Assembly (NCBI RefSeq): GCF_036983985.1
Contig: NZ_JALAHQ010000001.1
Location: 496,001 to 560,000 of the forward strand
Source: Alishewanella metallidurans
Lineage (GTDB): Bacteria; Pseudomonadota; Gammaproteobacteria; Enterobacterales; Alteromonadaceae
Length of the DNA: 64,000 nucleotides
Direction: 5' to 3'
This document shows, piece after piece, positions 1-8,977 of the stretch. Position 1 is the first letter of the stretch; each line of letters begins with the position of its first letter. The position numbers and the translations under genes are program-made. The notes under the pieces were generated by a model. The model made no database searches and was not told the origin of the DNA. It saw only the letters and a list, made by a program, of their open reading frames with translations.

Positions 1-650
1 TGGAAAAATGGCGCCAATTTCACTATCCACTTATTTTAACCGACTTGCATATGCCGAATATGAGCGGTTACGATTTAGCCAGTGCTATTCGTAAAGAAAG
101 CCTGCATTTAAGTGAGGGCGCCGAATTTACGCGGATTGTTGCTGTAACAGCGAATGCGCTTAAAGGTGAAGAGCAAAAATGCCTGAGCATTGGTATGGAC
201 GGCTATATAACTAAGCCAATAGAGCTTGCCACGCTTGAAATTATGTTAACCCGTTGGTTGCCGCACAAGGCCGATATTAAAAAGCTTGTTAGTCTAAATA
301 GTGAGGTTGCGCAGCAGGCTTCGCCTATTTGCTTTACTACTATAGCTAATTTTCTTGGCAACGATTCCAGTAAGCACGAAGAGCATTTAAACTATTTTGT
401 TAAGCATGCTGCTGATTTACTTGCTACGTTAGCGACGCATTTAGAAAGCAATGATCGCAGCGGAGTTAGGGCTGTGGCACATCAACTAAAATCTGTAGCA
501 AAAAGTATCGGAGCGCTAAGTTTATCAGAGCAAGCTCTCAGTCTTGAAACTGCTGCAGAGAATAGTGACTGGTCGGTAATTAAAGAATACAGCCGAGTAA
601 TCCAAGAAAAATATCAAGATGTGGTAAATTACGTCAAGCAGCGTTATTAA
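1..650 (+). CDS. Hybrid sensor histidine kinase, C-terminal part (receiver and Hpt domains), truncated by window start
   Basis: The reading frame is open from base 3 with no start, so the gene begins outside the window. The visible 216 codons begin inside a receiver domain: LILTDLHMPNMSGYD holds the phospho-acceptor Asp, and ITKPI near residue 65 gives the conserved Lys. After a linker comes an Hpt phosphotransfer domain with HQLKSVAKSIGA, whose His would accept the phosphate. This receiver-then-Hpt order is typical of tripartite kinases of the EvgS/BvgS or ArcB type. The input and kinase domains cannot be seen, so the signal is unknown. It is followed by about 100 bases before the tRNA promoter. 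Confidence 0.85.
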   Translation, partial: EKWRQFHYPLILTDLHMPNMSGYDLASAIRKESLHLSEGAEFTRIVAVTANALKGEEQKCLSIGMDGYITKPIELATLEIMLTRWLPHKADIKKLVSLNSEVAQQASPICFTTIANFLGNDSSKHEEHLNYFVKHAADLLATLATHLESNDRSGVRAVAHQLKSVAKSIGALSLSEQALSLETAAENSDWSVIKEYSRVIQEKYQDVVNYVKQRY

Positions 651-753
651 GGTAAAATACACATTAAACCGGCATAGCGGTGGCGGTTTAGTGTGTAATT
701 CGCACTTATTGTATAACTAATAAGCTAACAGTACTTACTTGATAAAATATCTG

Positions 754-782
754 TTGACTTAATATCGTAAAATCCGTTTAAT
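754..782 (+). promoter_or_regulatory. Sigma-70 promoter of the tRNA-Phe/Thr/Phe operon
   Basis: A TTGACT -35 box (754-759) and a TTTAAT -10 box (777-782) are separated by 17 bases. The sequence just after is GC-rich (acgacccgcg), like the discriminators of stringently controlled stable-RNA promoters. The first tRNA starts 12 bases after the -10 box, so the leader is very short. Confidence 0.7.
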
Positions 783-794
783 ACGACCCGCGTT

Positions 795-870
795 GCCCAG
801 ATAGCTCAGTCGGTAGAGCAGCGGATTGAAAATCCGCGTGTCCCTGGTTCGATTCCGGGTCTGGGCACCA
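795..870 (+). tRNA. tRNA-Phe (anticodon GAA)
   Basis: A 76-base cloverleaf. The acceptor stem GCCCAGA pairs with TCTGGGC, the anticodon loop is in GGATTGAAAATCC with GAA, the T-loop is GGTTCGATTCC, and CCA is encoded at the end. It closely matches E. coli tRNA-Phe. It is the first gene of a three-tRNA operon and is identical to the third. Confidence 0.97.
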
Positions 871-931
871 TTAATTAGGTGCTAAAGTTGTTAAGTGTAA
901 AATTAGAGCAACTTTTTCTATAACGTAGTTT

Positions 932-1007
<76 letters not shown>

Positions 1008-1025
1008 TTTACGTAACACAGTTTT

Positions 1026-1101
1026 GCCCAGATAGCTCAGTCGGTAGAGCAGCGGATTGAAAATCCGCGTGTCCCTGGTTCGATTCCGGGTCTGGGCACC
1101 A
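1026..1101 (+). tRNA. tRNA-Phe (anticodon GAA), second identical copy
   Basis: Identical over all 76 bases, including the encoded CCA, to the tRNA-Phe at 795-870, while the flanking sequences differ. It is the last gene of the operon and a strong terminator begins 10 bases after it. Confidence 0.97.
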
Positions 1102-1110
1102 TTACAGCGA

Positions 1111-1136
1111 AAGCCAGTCATTTGACTGGCTTTTTT
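1111..1136 (+). terminator. Rho-independent terminator of the tRNA operon
   Basis: A perfect 10-base-pair stem (1111-1120 with 1123-1132, two-base loop) runs into a T tract. It ends the Phe-Thr-Phe tRNA transcript before the prolyl oligopeptidase gene. Confidence 0.85.
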
Positions 1137-1244
1137 GCTTTTTAATCTTATAGCGCATAAAAACCGATTGCCTGAAATAGGCAAAACGGCACATCTTTGT
1201 TAAGCTCAGGCGCGATAAAACAACAAGAAACAGGGAGCTCTTCG

Positions 1245-3410
1245 ATGAAACACGTACTTAGTATTCTAGCGGTATCTTTGCTAGCCGCTTGTGGCGGTGA
1301 GCCAAACACGGCTACTGTAACCGAACCGAATAATGTAACTATGACTGAAACTACAAAAAACGCGCTAACTTACCCGCAAACAGCCAAAGGTAAAGTAGTT
1401 GATAGCTATTTTGATAATAAAATTGCTGATCCTTACCGCTGGCTTGAAGATGATCGCAGTAAAGAAACTGAAGCTTGGGTTAAAGCACAAAATAAGGTCA
1501 CTTTTGATTACTTAGCTACTATTCCCTATCGTGAAACAATAAAGCAAAAATTAGCCGCGTCATGGAATTATGAGAAAATCAGTGCGCCGTTTAAAGAAGG
1601 CAAATATACCTATTTCTATAAAAATGACGGCTTACAAAACCAGTATGTGCTCTATCGCCAATTAGACGATGGTAGCAGTGAAGTGTTTTTAGACCCGAAC
1701 ACCTTTAGTGCTGATGGCACCACGTCATTAGCTGAAACCAGCTTTTCTAAAGACGGTTCTAAACTTGCCTATTCTATTTCAGAAGGTGGCAGTGACTGGC
1801 GCAAGATCATCGTTATTGATGTTGAAACTAAACAGAAATTAGAAACCGAACTGGTTGATGTAAAATTCAGTGGTATTAGCTGGTTTGGTAATGAAGGCTT
1901 TTATTACTCGAGTTACGACAAGCCCGATGGCAGTGAGTTGTCAGCTAAAACTGATCAACATAAGTTGTATTATCACCAGTTGGGCACAGCACAGAAAAAT
2001 GACCCAGTTATTTTTGGCGATACTGACAGCGAAAAGCACCGTTATGTTGGCGCTTCTGTAACTGAAGATGACAAATATTTGCTGATTACAGCAGCGGTTT
2101 CAACGTCAGGTAATAAGCTGTTTTTAAAAGATTTAACTAAGCCAGATAGCGCGCTAGTTACTATTTTAGATCACACTGATTCAGATACCCGTTTATTGGA
2201 TAACGATGGTAGCAAGTTGTATTTAGTTACCAACCTAAACGCACCTAATAAAAAGGTGGTAACGGTAGACGCAGTAAAGCCTCAGCCTGAATATTGGGTT
2301 GACTTAATCCCGCATACTGAACATGTGTTAAGTGCATCTACCGGTAGTGGTTTTATTTTTGCTGAGTACATGGTTGATGCTATTGCTAAAGTGCAACAGT
2401 ACGATTACAGCGGCAAATTGGTGCGTGATGTAGAGCTGCCAGGTGTAGGTAGTGTCGGTGGTTTTAGTGGCAAAAAGCTGGATGCTAATTTGTACTATAC
2501 CTTTACCAATTACACGACAGCACAGACGATTTATAGTTTTAACCCTGCTTCAGGTGATTCAAAGCTTTATAGTAAATCAGGTGCTAATTTTGACAGCGAA
2601 AACTACGTGTCAGAGCAGGTATTTTATAGCTCTAAAGATGGTACTAAAGTGCCTATGATTATCAGCTATAAAAAAGGCTTAAAGCGCGACGGTACTAACC
2701 CAACCATATTGTATGGTTATGGCGGCTTTAACGTTAGTTTAACGCCAAGCTTTAGTATTCCTAATGCTGTATGGCTAGATATGGGCGGCGTATATGCGGT
2801 GCCTAATCTACGTGGTGGTGGCGAATACGGTAAAGCATGGCATCAGGCTGGTACTCAGTTGCAAAAGCAAAACGTATTTGATGACTTTATTGCTGCCGCT
2901 GAATACTTAGAAAAGCAGGGCTATACCTCAAGCAATAAATTGGCTATTCGTGGTGGCTCTAACGGCGGTTTATTAGTTGGTGCAGTGATGACCCAACGGC
3001 CAGACCTTGTTAAGGTTGCACTGCCAGCGGTAGGCGTAATGGATATGCTGCGTTACCATACCTTTACCGCGGGCGCTGGCTGGGCCTATGACTATGGTAC
3101 TAGCGAGCAAAGCCAAGAAATGTTCGATTACTTACGTGGTTATTCACCGGTGCATAATGTTAAAGCCGGGGTTTCGTACCCTGCAACTATGGTAACAACG
3201 GCCGATCACGATGACCGCGTAGTACCGGCACATTCATTTAAGTTTGCTGCAGAGTTACAAGCCAAAGATGCCGGTACAAACCCGCAGTTAATACGCATTG
3301 AAACTAATGCTGGCCACGGTGCAGGTACGCCGGTATCGAAACAAATTGAGCAAATGGCCGATATATTTAGCTTTACATTATATAACATGGGCTATAAACA
3401 ACTACCGTAA
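1245..3410 (+). CDS. Prolyl oligopeptidase, S9A family, predicted lipoprotein
   Basis: This serine peptidase of 721 residues should cut short peptides after proline. The ATG at 1245 is chosen because a GGGAG ribosome site sits just upstream and the protein then starts with a lipoprotein signal (MKHVLSILAVSLLAACGG, lipobox LAAC). An in-frame TTG at 1197 would only add a tail ahead of the signal. A beta-propeller region (about residues 60-430) is followed by the alpha/beta-hydrolase domain. The catalytic triad is visible as Ser572 in GGSNGG, Asp in DHDDRVV and His691 in NAGHGAG. The lipobox predicts anchoring in the periplasm. The gene stands alone, between two terminators. Confidence 0.93.
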   Translation: MKHVLSILAVSLLAACGGEPNTATVTEPNNVTMTETTKNALTYPQTAKGKVVDSYFDNKIADPYRWLEDDRSKETEAWVKAQNKVTFDYLATIPYRETIKQKLAASWNYEKISAPFKEGKYTYFYKNDGLQNQYVLYRQLDDGSSEVFLDPNTFSADGTTSLAETSFSKDGSKLAYSISEGGSDWRKIIVIDVETKQKLETELVDVKFSGISWFGNEGFYYSSYDKPDGSELSAKTDQHKLYYHQLGTAQKNDPVIFGDTDSEKHRYVGASVTEDDKYLLITAAVSTSGNKLFLKDLTKPDSALVTILDHTDSDTRLLDNDGSKLYLVTNLNAPNKKVVTVDAVKPQPEYWVDLIPHTEHVLSASTGSGFIFAEYMVDAIAKVQQYDYSGKLVRDVELPGVGSVGGFSGKKLDANLYYTFTNYTTAQTIYSFNPASGDSKLYSKSGANFDSENYVSEQVFYSSKDGTKVPMIISYKKGLKRDGTNPTILYGYGGFNVSLTPSFSIPNAVWLDMGGVYAVPNLRGGGEYGKAWHQAGTQLQKQNVFDDFIAAAEYLEKQGYTSSNKLAIRGGSNGGLLVGAVMTQRPDLVKVALPAVGVMDMLRYHTFTAGAGWAYDYGTSEQSQEMFDYLRGYSPVHNVKAGVSYPATMVTTADHDDRVVPAHSFKFAAELQAKDAGTNPQLIRIETNAGHGAGTPVSKQIEQMADIFSFTLYNMGYKQLP

Positions 3411-3440
3411 ATAGGTGTTGTTTTAGTTGTTGTTACAATT

Positions 3441-3466
3441 AAACCCCGCCCTTGTGGCGGGTTTTG
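3441..3466 (+). terminator. Rho-independent terminator after the prolyl oligopeptidase gene
   Basis: The stem CCCGCC/GGCGGG (3445-3450 with 3456-3461) is extended by A/T pairs and followed by TTTT, 30 bases after the stop codon. Confidence 0.8.
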
Positions 3467-3625
3467 TCTTGGTTTTATGCTGTACGGTTATAGCCATAGT
3501 GTTGTATTGCGGCTGGCTTAGTTTTACACTGTTTGCCCTTTTTGAAAACTGCGTTGTAGCACTATTGTTTTGCGCTTAACGTAACGTAATTACTCACCCA
3601 GTTAACACCACATCGGAGCAGGACT

Positions 3626-4840
3626 ATGACAAAAAAAGTAGTGATCCTAGTACTAGATAGCTTTGGTATTGGTTATGCACCCGATGCGGCTAAATTTGGT
3701 GATGTTGGTGCGAATACTTTCGCCAGTATTGCTAAGGTGTTTCATCAGCAAAAAGGCCGGCAGTTAGCCTTGCCTAATTTAGCTCGGTTAGGCTTAGTTA
3801 AAGCCGGCACAGCGGCTTCGGGTGGCGTACAGGCTGATATAGCAGACACTGAGCAACTGCTCGGTGGTTATGGTTATGCGCGAGAGCTTAGCAGCGGCAA
3901 AGATACCCCTAGTGGGCACTGGGAAATGGCTGGTGTACCTGTGTTATTTGAATGGGGCTATTTTCTTGATAAAACCCAGAGTTTTCCTGCCGCACTGATA
4001 GACGAATTATGTCGGCGCACTGGTGTGCCGGGTATTTTAGGTAACTGTCATGCTTCAGGCACCGATATTTTAGTTAAACTGGGCGACGAGCATATTAAAA
4101 CCGGTAAACCTATTTGCTATACCTCGGCGGACAGCGTATTTCAGGTAGCCGCGCACGAAACGCATTTTGGCTTGGACCGCTTACTCGATTTTTGCTTGGT
4201 AGCGCGTGAATTACTAGATAGTTACAACATCGGCCGTGTTATTGCTCGGCCGTTTTTAGGCGACAATGCAACTAATTATGCTCGTACCGGAAACCGACGA
4301 GATTACTCGGTACTGCCACCTGCAGCTACAGTATTAGATAAGTTAACTGCTGCTGGCGGTAAGGTAGTTAGCATTGGTAAAATTGCCGACATTTATGCGC
4401 ACCAAGGCATTAGTAGCAGTATTAAAGCCACCGGTTTAGCCGATTTAATCGACACCACCCTGACGCAAATGGCACAGCAAGTAGACAATAGTATTGTATT
4501 TACTAACTTAGTGGATTTTGATCAAAACTTTGGTCATCGCCGCGACCCTATTGGCTATGGCGAAGCTTTAGAATACTTTGATCAACGTTTACCTGAACTG
4601 ATGGCGGCCTGTGCGCCCGATAGCTTGTTGTTGCTTAGCGCGGATCACGGTTGCGACCCTACTTGGCATGGCACTGAACATACGCGTGAGTATATTCCGG
4701 TGCTGGTGTATAAGCCGGGCATGCAGCCAGTAAACTTGGGTGAGCGCATGAGCTTTGCTGATATAGGCCAAACGCTGGCTGACTATTTTGGGCTGGACGC
4801 TATGGCGTACGGCGATTCGTTTTTAACTTCGATTAATTAA
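3626..4840 (+). CDS. deoB: Phosphopentomutase
   Basis: DeoB interconverts ribose-1-phosphate and ribose-5-phosphate (and the deoxy forms), linking nucleoside breakdown to central metabolism. The 404 residues match the usual length of about 407. The alkaline-phosphatase-like metal site is visible: the N-terminal VLDSFGIGYAPDA with its Asp ligand, the phospho-Thr region GKDTPSGHWE, and the C-terminal SADHGCDPTWHGTEHTRE with clustered Asp/His ligands. A good ribosome site (GGAGCAGG) precedes the ATG. It is the first gene of deoB-deoD-gpt, with deoD 9 bases downstream. I saw no convincing CytR or DeoR operator in the 215 bases upstream. Confidence 0.97.
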   Translation: MTKKVVILVLDSFGIGYAPDAAKFGDVGANTFASIAKVFHQQKGRQLALPNLARLGLVKAGTAASGGVQADIADTEQLLGGYGYARELSSGKDTPSGHWEMAGVPVLFEWGYFLDKTQSFPAALIDELCRRTGVPGILGNCHASGTDILVKLGDEHIKTGKPICYTSADSVFQVAAHETHFGLDRLLDFCLVARELLDSYNIGRVIARPFLGDNATNYARTGNRRDYSVLPPAATVLDKLTAAGGKVVSIGKIADIYAHQGISSSIKATGLADLIDTTLTQMAQQVDNSIVFTNLVDFDQNFGHRRDPIGYGEALEYFDQRLPELMAACAPDSLLLLSADHGCDPTWHGTEHTREYIPVLVYKPGMQPVNLGERMSFADIGQTLADYFGLDAMAYGDSFLTSIN

Positions 4841-4849
4841 GAGACTTTT

Positions 4850-5551
4850 ATGGCTACTCCGCATATTAATGCAGCAGCAGATGCTTTTGCGCCAACCGTA
4901 TTAATGCCAGGCGATCCACTTAGGGCAAAACATATTGCCGAAACCTATTTAACTGACGTGGTATGCGTAAATACGGTGCGTAACATGTTGGGTTACACCG
5001 GAACTTATAAAGGTAAACCAGTTAGCGTGCTGGGCTCTGGCATGGGCGTACCGTCTATCTCTATATATGCAACTGAGCTGGTTAAGTTTTTTGGTGTAAA
5101 AAACATTATTCGTATTGGTTCTTGTGGTGGTTTGCCGCTAGATGTAAAGGTACGAGATGTCGTCATTGGTATGGGCGCCAGCACCGATTCTAGTGTGAAC
5201 CGCAACCGTTTAGGCGGCTTAGATTTTGCTGCTATTGCTAGCTTTAATCTGCTAGAAAAAGCCGTCGTTGCCGCCCGAGCCAAGCAGATTGACGTTAAGG
5301 TAGGTAATGTTTTTACCTCTGACTTATTTTATAACCCTAACCCAACCTTATTTGACACCTTAGAAAAATATGGCGTGTTGGCAATAGAAATGGAAGCTGC
5401 CGGTTTATACGGTGTTGCCGCCGAGTATGGTATTAACGCGTTAGCCATTTTCACCGTGAGCGATCATATTCGTACCGGTGAGTCACTGAGTGCTGAGCTG
5501 CGCCAAACCAGTTTTAATGAAATGGTTGAAGTGGCGCTGGGCTGCTTATAA
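4850..5551 (+). CDS. deoD: Purine nucleoside phosphorylase, DeoD type
   Basis: DeoD splits purine (deoxy)nucleosides with phosphate into the base and (deoxy)ribose-1-phosphate. At 233 residues it fits the hexameric bacterial type. Visible signatures are MPGDPLRAKHIAE (phosphate-site Arg), GSGMGVPSI, IRIGSCGG, the purine-site EMEAAGLYGVA and VSDHIRTGE with the catalytic Asp. Its sugar-phosphate product is the substrate of DeoB, encoded immediately upstream, and the free purine is the substrate of Gpt, encoded next. Confidence 0.97.
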   Translation: MATPHINAAADAFAPTVLMPGDPLRAKHIAETYLTDVVCVNTVRNMLGYTGTYKGKPVSVLGSGMGVPSISIYATELVKFFGVKNIIRIGSCGGLPLDVKVRDVVIGMGASTDSSVNRNRLGGLDFAAIASFNLLEKAVVAARAKQIDVKVGNVFTSDLFYNPNPTLFDTLEKYGVLAIEMEAAGLYGVAAEYGINALAIFTVSDHIRTGESLSAELRQTSFNEMVEVALGCL

Positions 5552-5582
5552 TTTTTGCGTTAGCCAATGTGTAGGGCAGGGT

Positions 5583-6053
5583 ATGTCATTATCAACAAAT
5601 AAAATGTTTTACGTGTCGTGGGAGTCGTTTCACCATGCCACTAAAGAGCTGGCACATCGGCTGCTAGGTAAAAACTATACCGCTATTGTTGCAGTAAGCC
5701 GTGGTGGTTTAGTGCCCGCGGCTATTTTAGCTAGAGAGCTGAATATTCGTGTTATTGATAGTATTTGTGTTGCCAGCTACCAGCATGATAAACAAGGTAA
5801 GCTAAGTATTTTAAAAGCGGCGAGTTTGCAAGATGATGCTAGTTTGCTGATTGTTGACGATCTGGTTGATACCGGTGAAACTGCCAGGGTCTTGCGTGAG
5901 CATTTCCCCAAAGCGAGCTTTGTTACCGTGTATGCTAAACCGCAGGGTAAACCCCTAGTTGATTACTATGTTGCTGATATAGAACAAGATACCTGGATCC
6001 AGCTACCTTGGGATATGGAGCTTGCCTATAGCAAGCCACTGGTAGATAAGTAA
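5583..6053 (+). CDS. gpt: Xanthine-guanine phosphoribosyltransferase
   Basis: Gpt adds ribose-5-phosphate from PRPP to guanine, xanthine or hypoxanthine. From the ATG at 5583 (ribosome site GGGCAGGG) the protein has 156 residues, close to E. coli Gpt. It shows VSRGGLVPAAILARELNIR and the PRPP-binding loop LLIVDDLVDTGETA, and ends like Gpt with DTWIQLPWDM. Longer in-frame starts run back into deoD and are rejected. The gene follows deoD by 31 bases, completing the path from nucleoside to nucleotide. Confidence 0.95.
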   Translation: MSLSTNKMFYVSWESFHHATKELAHRLLGKNYTAIVAVSRGGLVPAAILARELNIRVIDSICVASYQHDKQGKLSILKAASLQDDASLLIVDDLVDTGETARVLREHFPKASFVTVYAKPQGKPLVDYYVADIEQDTWIQLPWDMELAYSKPLVDK

Positions 6054-6066
6054 GCTCGGTTAAGAC

Positions 6067-6095
6067 GCTGTATTAGTGCTACTGATACAGCTTTT
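6067..6095 (+). terminator. Terminator of the deoB-deoD-gpt operon, overlapping the end of the convergent gene
   Basis: An 11-base-pair stem (6067-6077 with 6081-6091, one G-U pair) and a three-base loop are followed by TTTT. The stem covers the stop codon of the opposite-strand VF530 gene (6079-6081). Confidence 0.72.
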
Positions 6096-6297
6096 CTGCA
6101 ATATATAACTCTTCAACTTTCTGCCGTGCCCAAGGTGTTCTGCGTAAAAATTTTAGACTGCTTTTAACCGAAGGGTCTAGTTTAAAACAGTTAATATCAA
6201 TCTGTTTAGCCAGTTCTGTCCAGCCAAAATGCGTAACTAGTGCAGTAACAATTTGCTCTAAGGTTACGCCATGTAATACGTTGTTAGGTTGCGACAT
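6079..6297 (-). CDS. VF530 family (DUF2132) small DNA-binding-like protein
   Basis: A 72-residue protein matching the VF530 family, whose founding member is from Vibrio fischeri. Motifs seen are NVLHGVTLEQIVTALV, then HFGWTELA, INCFKLDPSVKSSLKFLR and TPWARQKVEELYI. Family members are small helical proteins with a fold suggesting DNA binding, but no role is known. The ATG at 6297 is chosen because GAGGAG lies just upstream; an upstream in-frame ATG at 6333 would add 12 residues not seen in the family. It converges with gpt. Confidence 0.85.
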   Translation of the reverse strand: MSQPNNVLHGVTLEQIVTALVTHFGWTELAKQIDINCFKLDPSVKSSLKFLRRTPWARQKVEELYIAEKLYQ

Positions 6298-6364
6298 ACC
6301 CAGCTCCTCGTTTATAGGCAAAAAAATAGCCATACAATGATGGCTATTATAACAAAACCAATGC

Positions 6365-7372
6365 TTATAAGCGCTCTAATACTGCGGCGGTAAAGTCTGT
6401 AGTGCCAAAGCTGCCGCCTAGATCGCGAGTAGTGCGATCGCCAGTGGCAATAACATCAGCCAGTGCTGCGCGAATTTTCTCTGCCTTATCTTGCTGGCCT
6501 AAATATTCTAACATTTGAATAGAAGCTAAAATAACTGAGCTTGGGTTAGCTAAGTTCTTGCCAGCAATATCGGGAGCACTGCCGTGTACCGCTTCAAAAA
6601 CTGCGCAGTCAGTACCAATGTTTGCACCCGGCGCCATACCTAAACCGCCAACTAAACCAGCACATAAGTCAGATAAAATATCACCGAATAAGTTAGTCGT
6701 GACAATAACGTCAAATTGCTGCGGGTTCATCACTAGTTGCATACAGGCGTTATCGACAATCATTTCTTGGGTTTCAATGTCGGGATAACGGGTTGCCACT
6801 TCACGCGCGGTTTTTAAGAATAAACCCGACGTTGATTTTAAGATATTGGCTTTGTGTACTATGGTTACTTTTTTACGTTTTTCACGGCGTGCTGTTTCAA
6901 AAGCAAATACCGCAATACGCTCTGCGCCCTCGCGGGTAATAATGCTGGTGGCTTCCGCTACCATGCCATCAGCAGACACCACCTGACCATGGCCAGAGTA
7001 CATACCTTCGGTATTTTCTCGGATCGTAATAATGTCAATATTCTCGTAGCGAGCTTTAGTGCCCTTAAACGAAATGACTGGGCGCACATTGGAATACAGA
7101 TTAAATTTTTTCCGTAACGTGACATTAATCGATGTAAAACCATCACCTACTGGCGTCGTTAGTGGACCTTTTAGCGTGATCTTATTACGCGCAATAGCAT
7201 CTAATGTGGCTTGTGGTAGTAATTCGCCGGTTTTTTCTAGTGCAGTTAAACCCGCGTCAACATATTCATATTCAAATTCACAGCCAACTTTGTCTAGTAC
7301 CTGAATGGCGGCTTCAACGATGCTTGGGCCAATGCCATCGCCTTTAATGACAGTAATAATTTGCTTGCTCAT
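6365..7372 (-). CDS. Isocitrate dehydrogenase, NAD-type homodimeric/IDH3-like
   Basis: It oxidatively decarboxylates isocitrate to 2-oxoglutarate in the TCA cycle. At 335 residues it is shorter than the E. coli NADP enzyme (416) and resembles NAD-linked IDH and isopropylmalate dehydrogenase. Signatures are IKGDGIGPSIV, the substrate Arg cluster around LRKKFNLYSNVRP, the catalytic region RENTEGMYSG, the metal-site NLFGDILSDLCAGLVGGLG and the coenzyme loop EAVHGSAPDIAGK. No leu genes are nearby, which favours IDH over LeuB. Coenzyme choice is inferred from family resemblance. An inverted repeat GGCCC-5-GGGCC (7409-7423) lies in its presumed leader. Confidence 0.88.
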   Translation of the reverse strand: MSKQIITVIKGDGIGPSIVEAAIQVLDKVGCEFEYEYVDAGLTALEKTGELLPQATLDAIARNKITLKGPLTTPVGDGFTSINVTLRKKFNLYSNVRPVISFKGTKARYENIDIITIRENTEGMYSGHGQVVSADGMVAEATSIITREGAERIAVFAFETARREKRKKVTIVHKANILKSTSGLFLKTAREVATRYPDIETQEMIVDNACMQLVMNPQQFDVIVTTNLFGDILSDLCAGLVGGLGMAPGANIGTDCAVFEAVHGSAPDIAGKNLANPSSVILASIQMLEYLGQQDKAEKIRAALADVIATGDRTTRDLGGSFGTTDFTAAVLERL

Positions 7373-7534
7373 GGGGATCCTTAGCTGTCGTACTACATAG
7401 ATACAGAAGGCCCAGAACGGGCCATAAACGGCGCAGAATATAGCATTTTTCGGCTATTCACGCCAGTTTACGGCACTGTTGCCACAGCAGTAACGATTAT
7501 ACTCTGTATAAGTAAGATAAATGGTGTAGTAACG

Positions 7535-8977
7535 CTATAAGCTAAGTTGTAGCGGACAATAACATTGACAATGGCTAGCTAACTGCATTAACCAGTTTGA
7601 TAAATTATGGCTAAGTAGCTGGCTTTGTTGTGCACGGCTTATTAGCGGTGGCAATTGTTGCGGTATTTGATTAGTGAGCACGGCTATACCGCTATACCAA
7701 GCCAGCTGCAGCGCTAAGCTTTGTTGGCTATTAGGAAGCGTTTTTTCTGCTTGTAGCCAGTGCTGTGCTGCCGGCTGCCATTCACTAAGGTTGTACTGTC
7801 GTAGTAAGCCAAAAACCAGTTGCTGTGTGTCTGGCTTTTGGTAGTGGTTATCGGATATACGTATACGAAAATCGGTTTTAGTGCGCACGAGCAAGGCCGA
7901 TGCATAACTTGTATTGTCCAGCCATAGTGGCGCGCTAATGCACAATGATAAAGCTTGCCAGTAGGCAATGCTGTGTTGTTTAGCTGGCAAGAGCACACTA
8001 AGTGCATACGCCACAATAGCGCTAAACTGTTGTAGTATCAGCTGGTTAGGCTGGTGTAATTGCATTAGATTGGCGTGTAGCTCCGCTTCGGTCAAAATAT
8101 GTGGTAATTGGGTTCGGCCAAGTAAATTTAGCGCTAAATGTAAATCAACAACTTGAGTCTTAAGCCGGTTTAACTGGCTTGCTCTTGCTAATACTGTTGT
8201 ACCAAGAGCCGCAGACTGACGCAGATAATGTTCAATATCTTTATTATCGGCAGCAAATAGCTGATAAATTTTGGCGTTACTAATTAAGTCTGTATTGTCT
8301 GTTAGATGATCATCAGTTACTGCATTATCTAACGCGGCTGGTAAGGTTAAATAGCATAAAATATGCTGCAGCAAACGCAATTCATACTCACTGTTACTTA
8401 GTGCGATACGTATACCTATGCGTTGCAGCAACGGTTCTGATCCTTTGCGATTATCGCTTAAGTATTCTGCCTGGGTAAGCACCAAACTTAACGGGTTTTG
8501 CAGCCAACTTGCTTGTTTACGCTCGCTTGGGTAGCAGCCGGCTAGTACGGTTAATAACGAGGTGTTTTGACCATCTAATTGTAGCAAGCGCGCAGCCGCT
8601 AAGGCAGGAAAAGGCAATAAATTCGGCCATTGTTGCTGTTGTGGCATAGCCCGCACCAAGATACTACAAAAAGCAGCCTGTAATAGTAATCGCCAAATTG
8701 GCTTAGGCCATTGATAATGCTGGCATAACAGTAATGTTAGCTCAATTTTCTCTACGCTAGGCGGTAGGTCAGCATGCTCCTTTAGCAAGCTTAGGCTGTT
8801 ATCAACGAGGCTTAAGCGCAGCGTTGTGAGTTGTTGGCTTAATTTCAGCAGGTTGGTTGTGTCGGCAAGCTTAGCGATATGAGCGGTACTTTGTTGCAGC
8901 AAACGTTGATAGCGCAACCAGTCGACGTTATGGTTTTGCACTGGTGGTCGCTGCCTGATACTGCGAAGTTGCAGCAT
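7535..8977 (-). CDS. Uncharacterised protein, possible degenerate HDOD-like domain
   Basis: A 480-residue, Leu- and Gln-rich, mostly helical soluble protein with no signal peptide and no clear membrane segment. I do not recognise a family with confidence. Around residues 260-320 the stretch DIEHYLRQSA...LHLALNLLGRTQLPHILTEAEL loosely resembles the HDOD pattern (a helix pair, then AL.LLG...LRN). This is a weak resemblance, not an identification. It overlaps the upstream DUF3192 gene by about 50 bases, so it is probably translationally coupled. The start is ATG 8977; TTG 8989 is an alternative. It is the last gene of the minus-strand run that begins with a diguanylate cyclase. Confidence 0.7.
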   Translation of the reverse strand: MLQLRSIRQRPPVQNHNVDWLRYQRLLQQSTAHIAKLADTTNLLKLSQQLTTLRLSLVDNSLSLLKEHADLPPSVEKIELTLLLCQHYQWPKPIWRLLLQAAFCSILVRAMPQQQQWPNLLPFPALAAARLLQLDGQNTSLLTVLAGCYPSERKQASWLQNPLSLVLTQAEYLSDNRKGSEPLLQRIGIRIALSNSEYELRLLQHILCYLTLPAALDNAVTDDHLTDNTDLISNAKIYQLFAADNKDIEHYLRQSAALGTTVLARASQLNRLKTQVVDLHLALNLLGRTQLPHILTEAELHANLMQLHQPNQLILQQFSAIVAYALSVLLPAKQHSIAYWQALSLCISAPLWLDNTSYASALLVRTKTDFRIRISDNHYQKPDTQQLVFGLLRQYNLSEWQPAAQHWLQAEKTLPNSQQSLALQLAWYSGIAVLTNQIPQQLPPLISRAQQSQLLSHNLSNWLMQLASHCQCYCPLQLSL

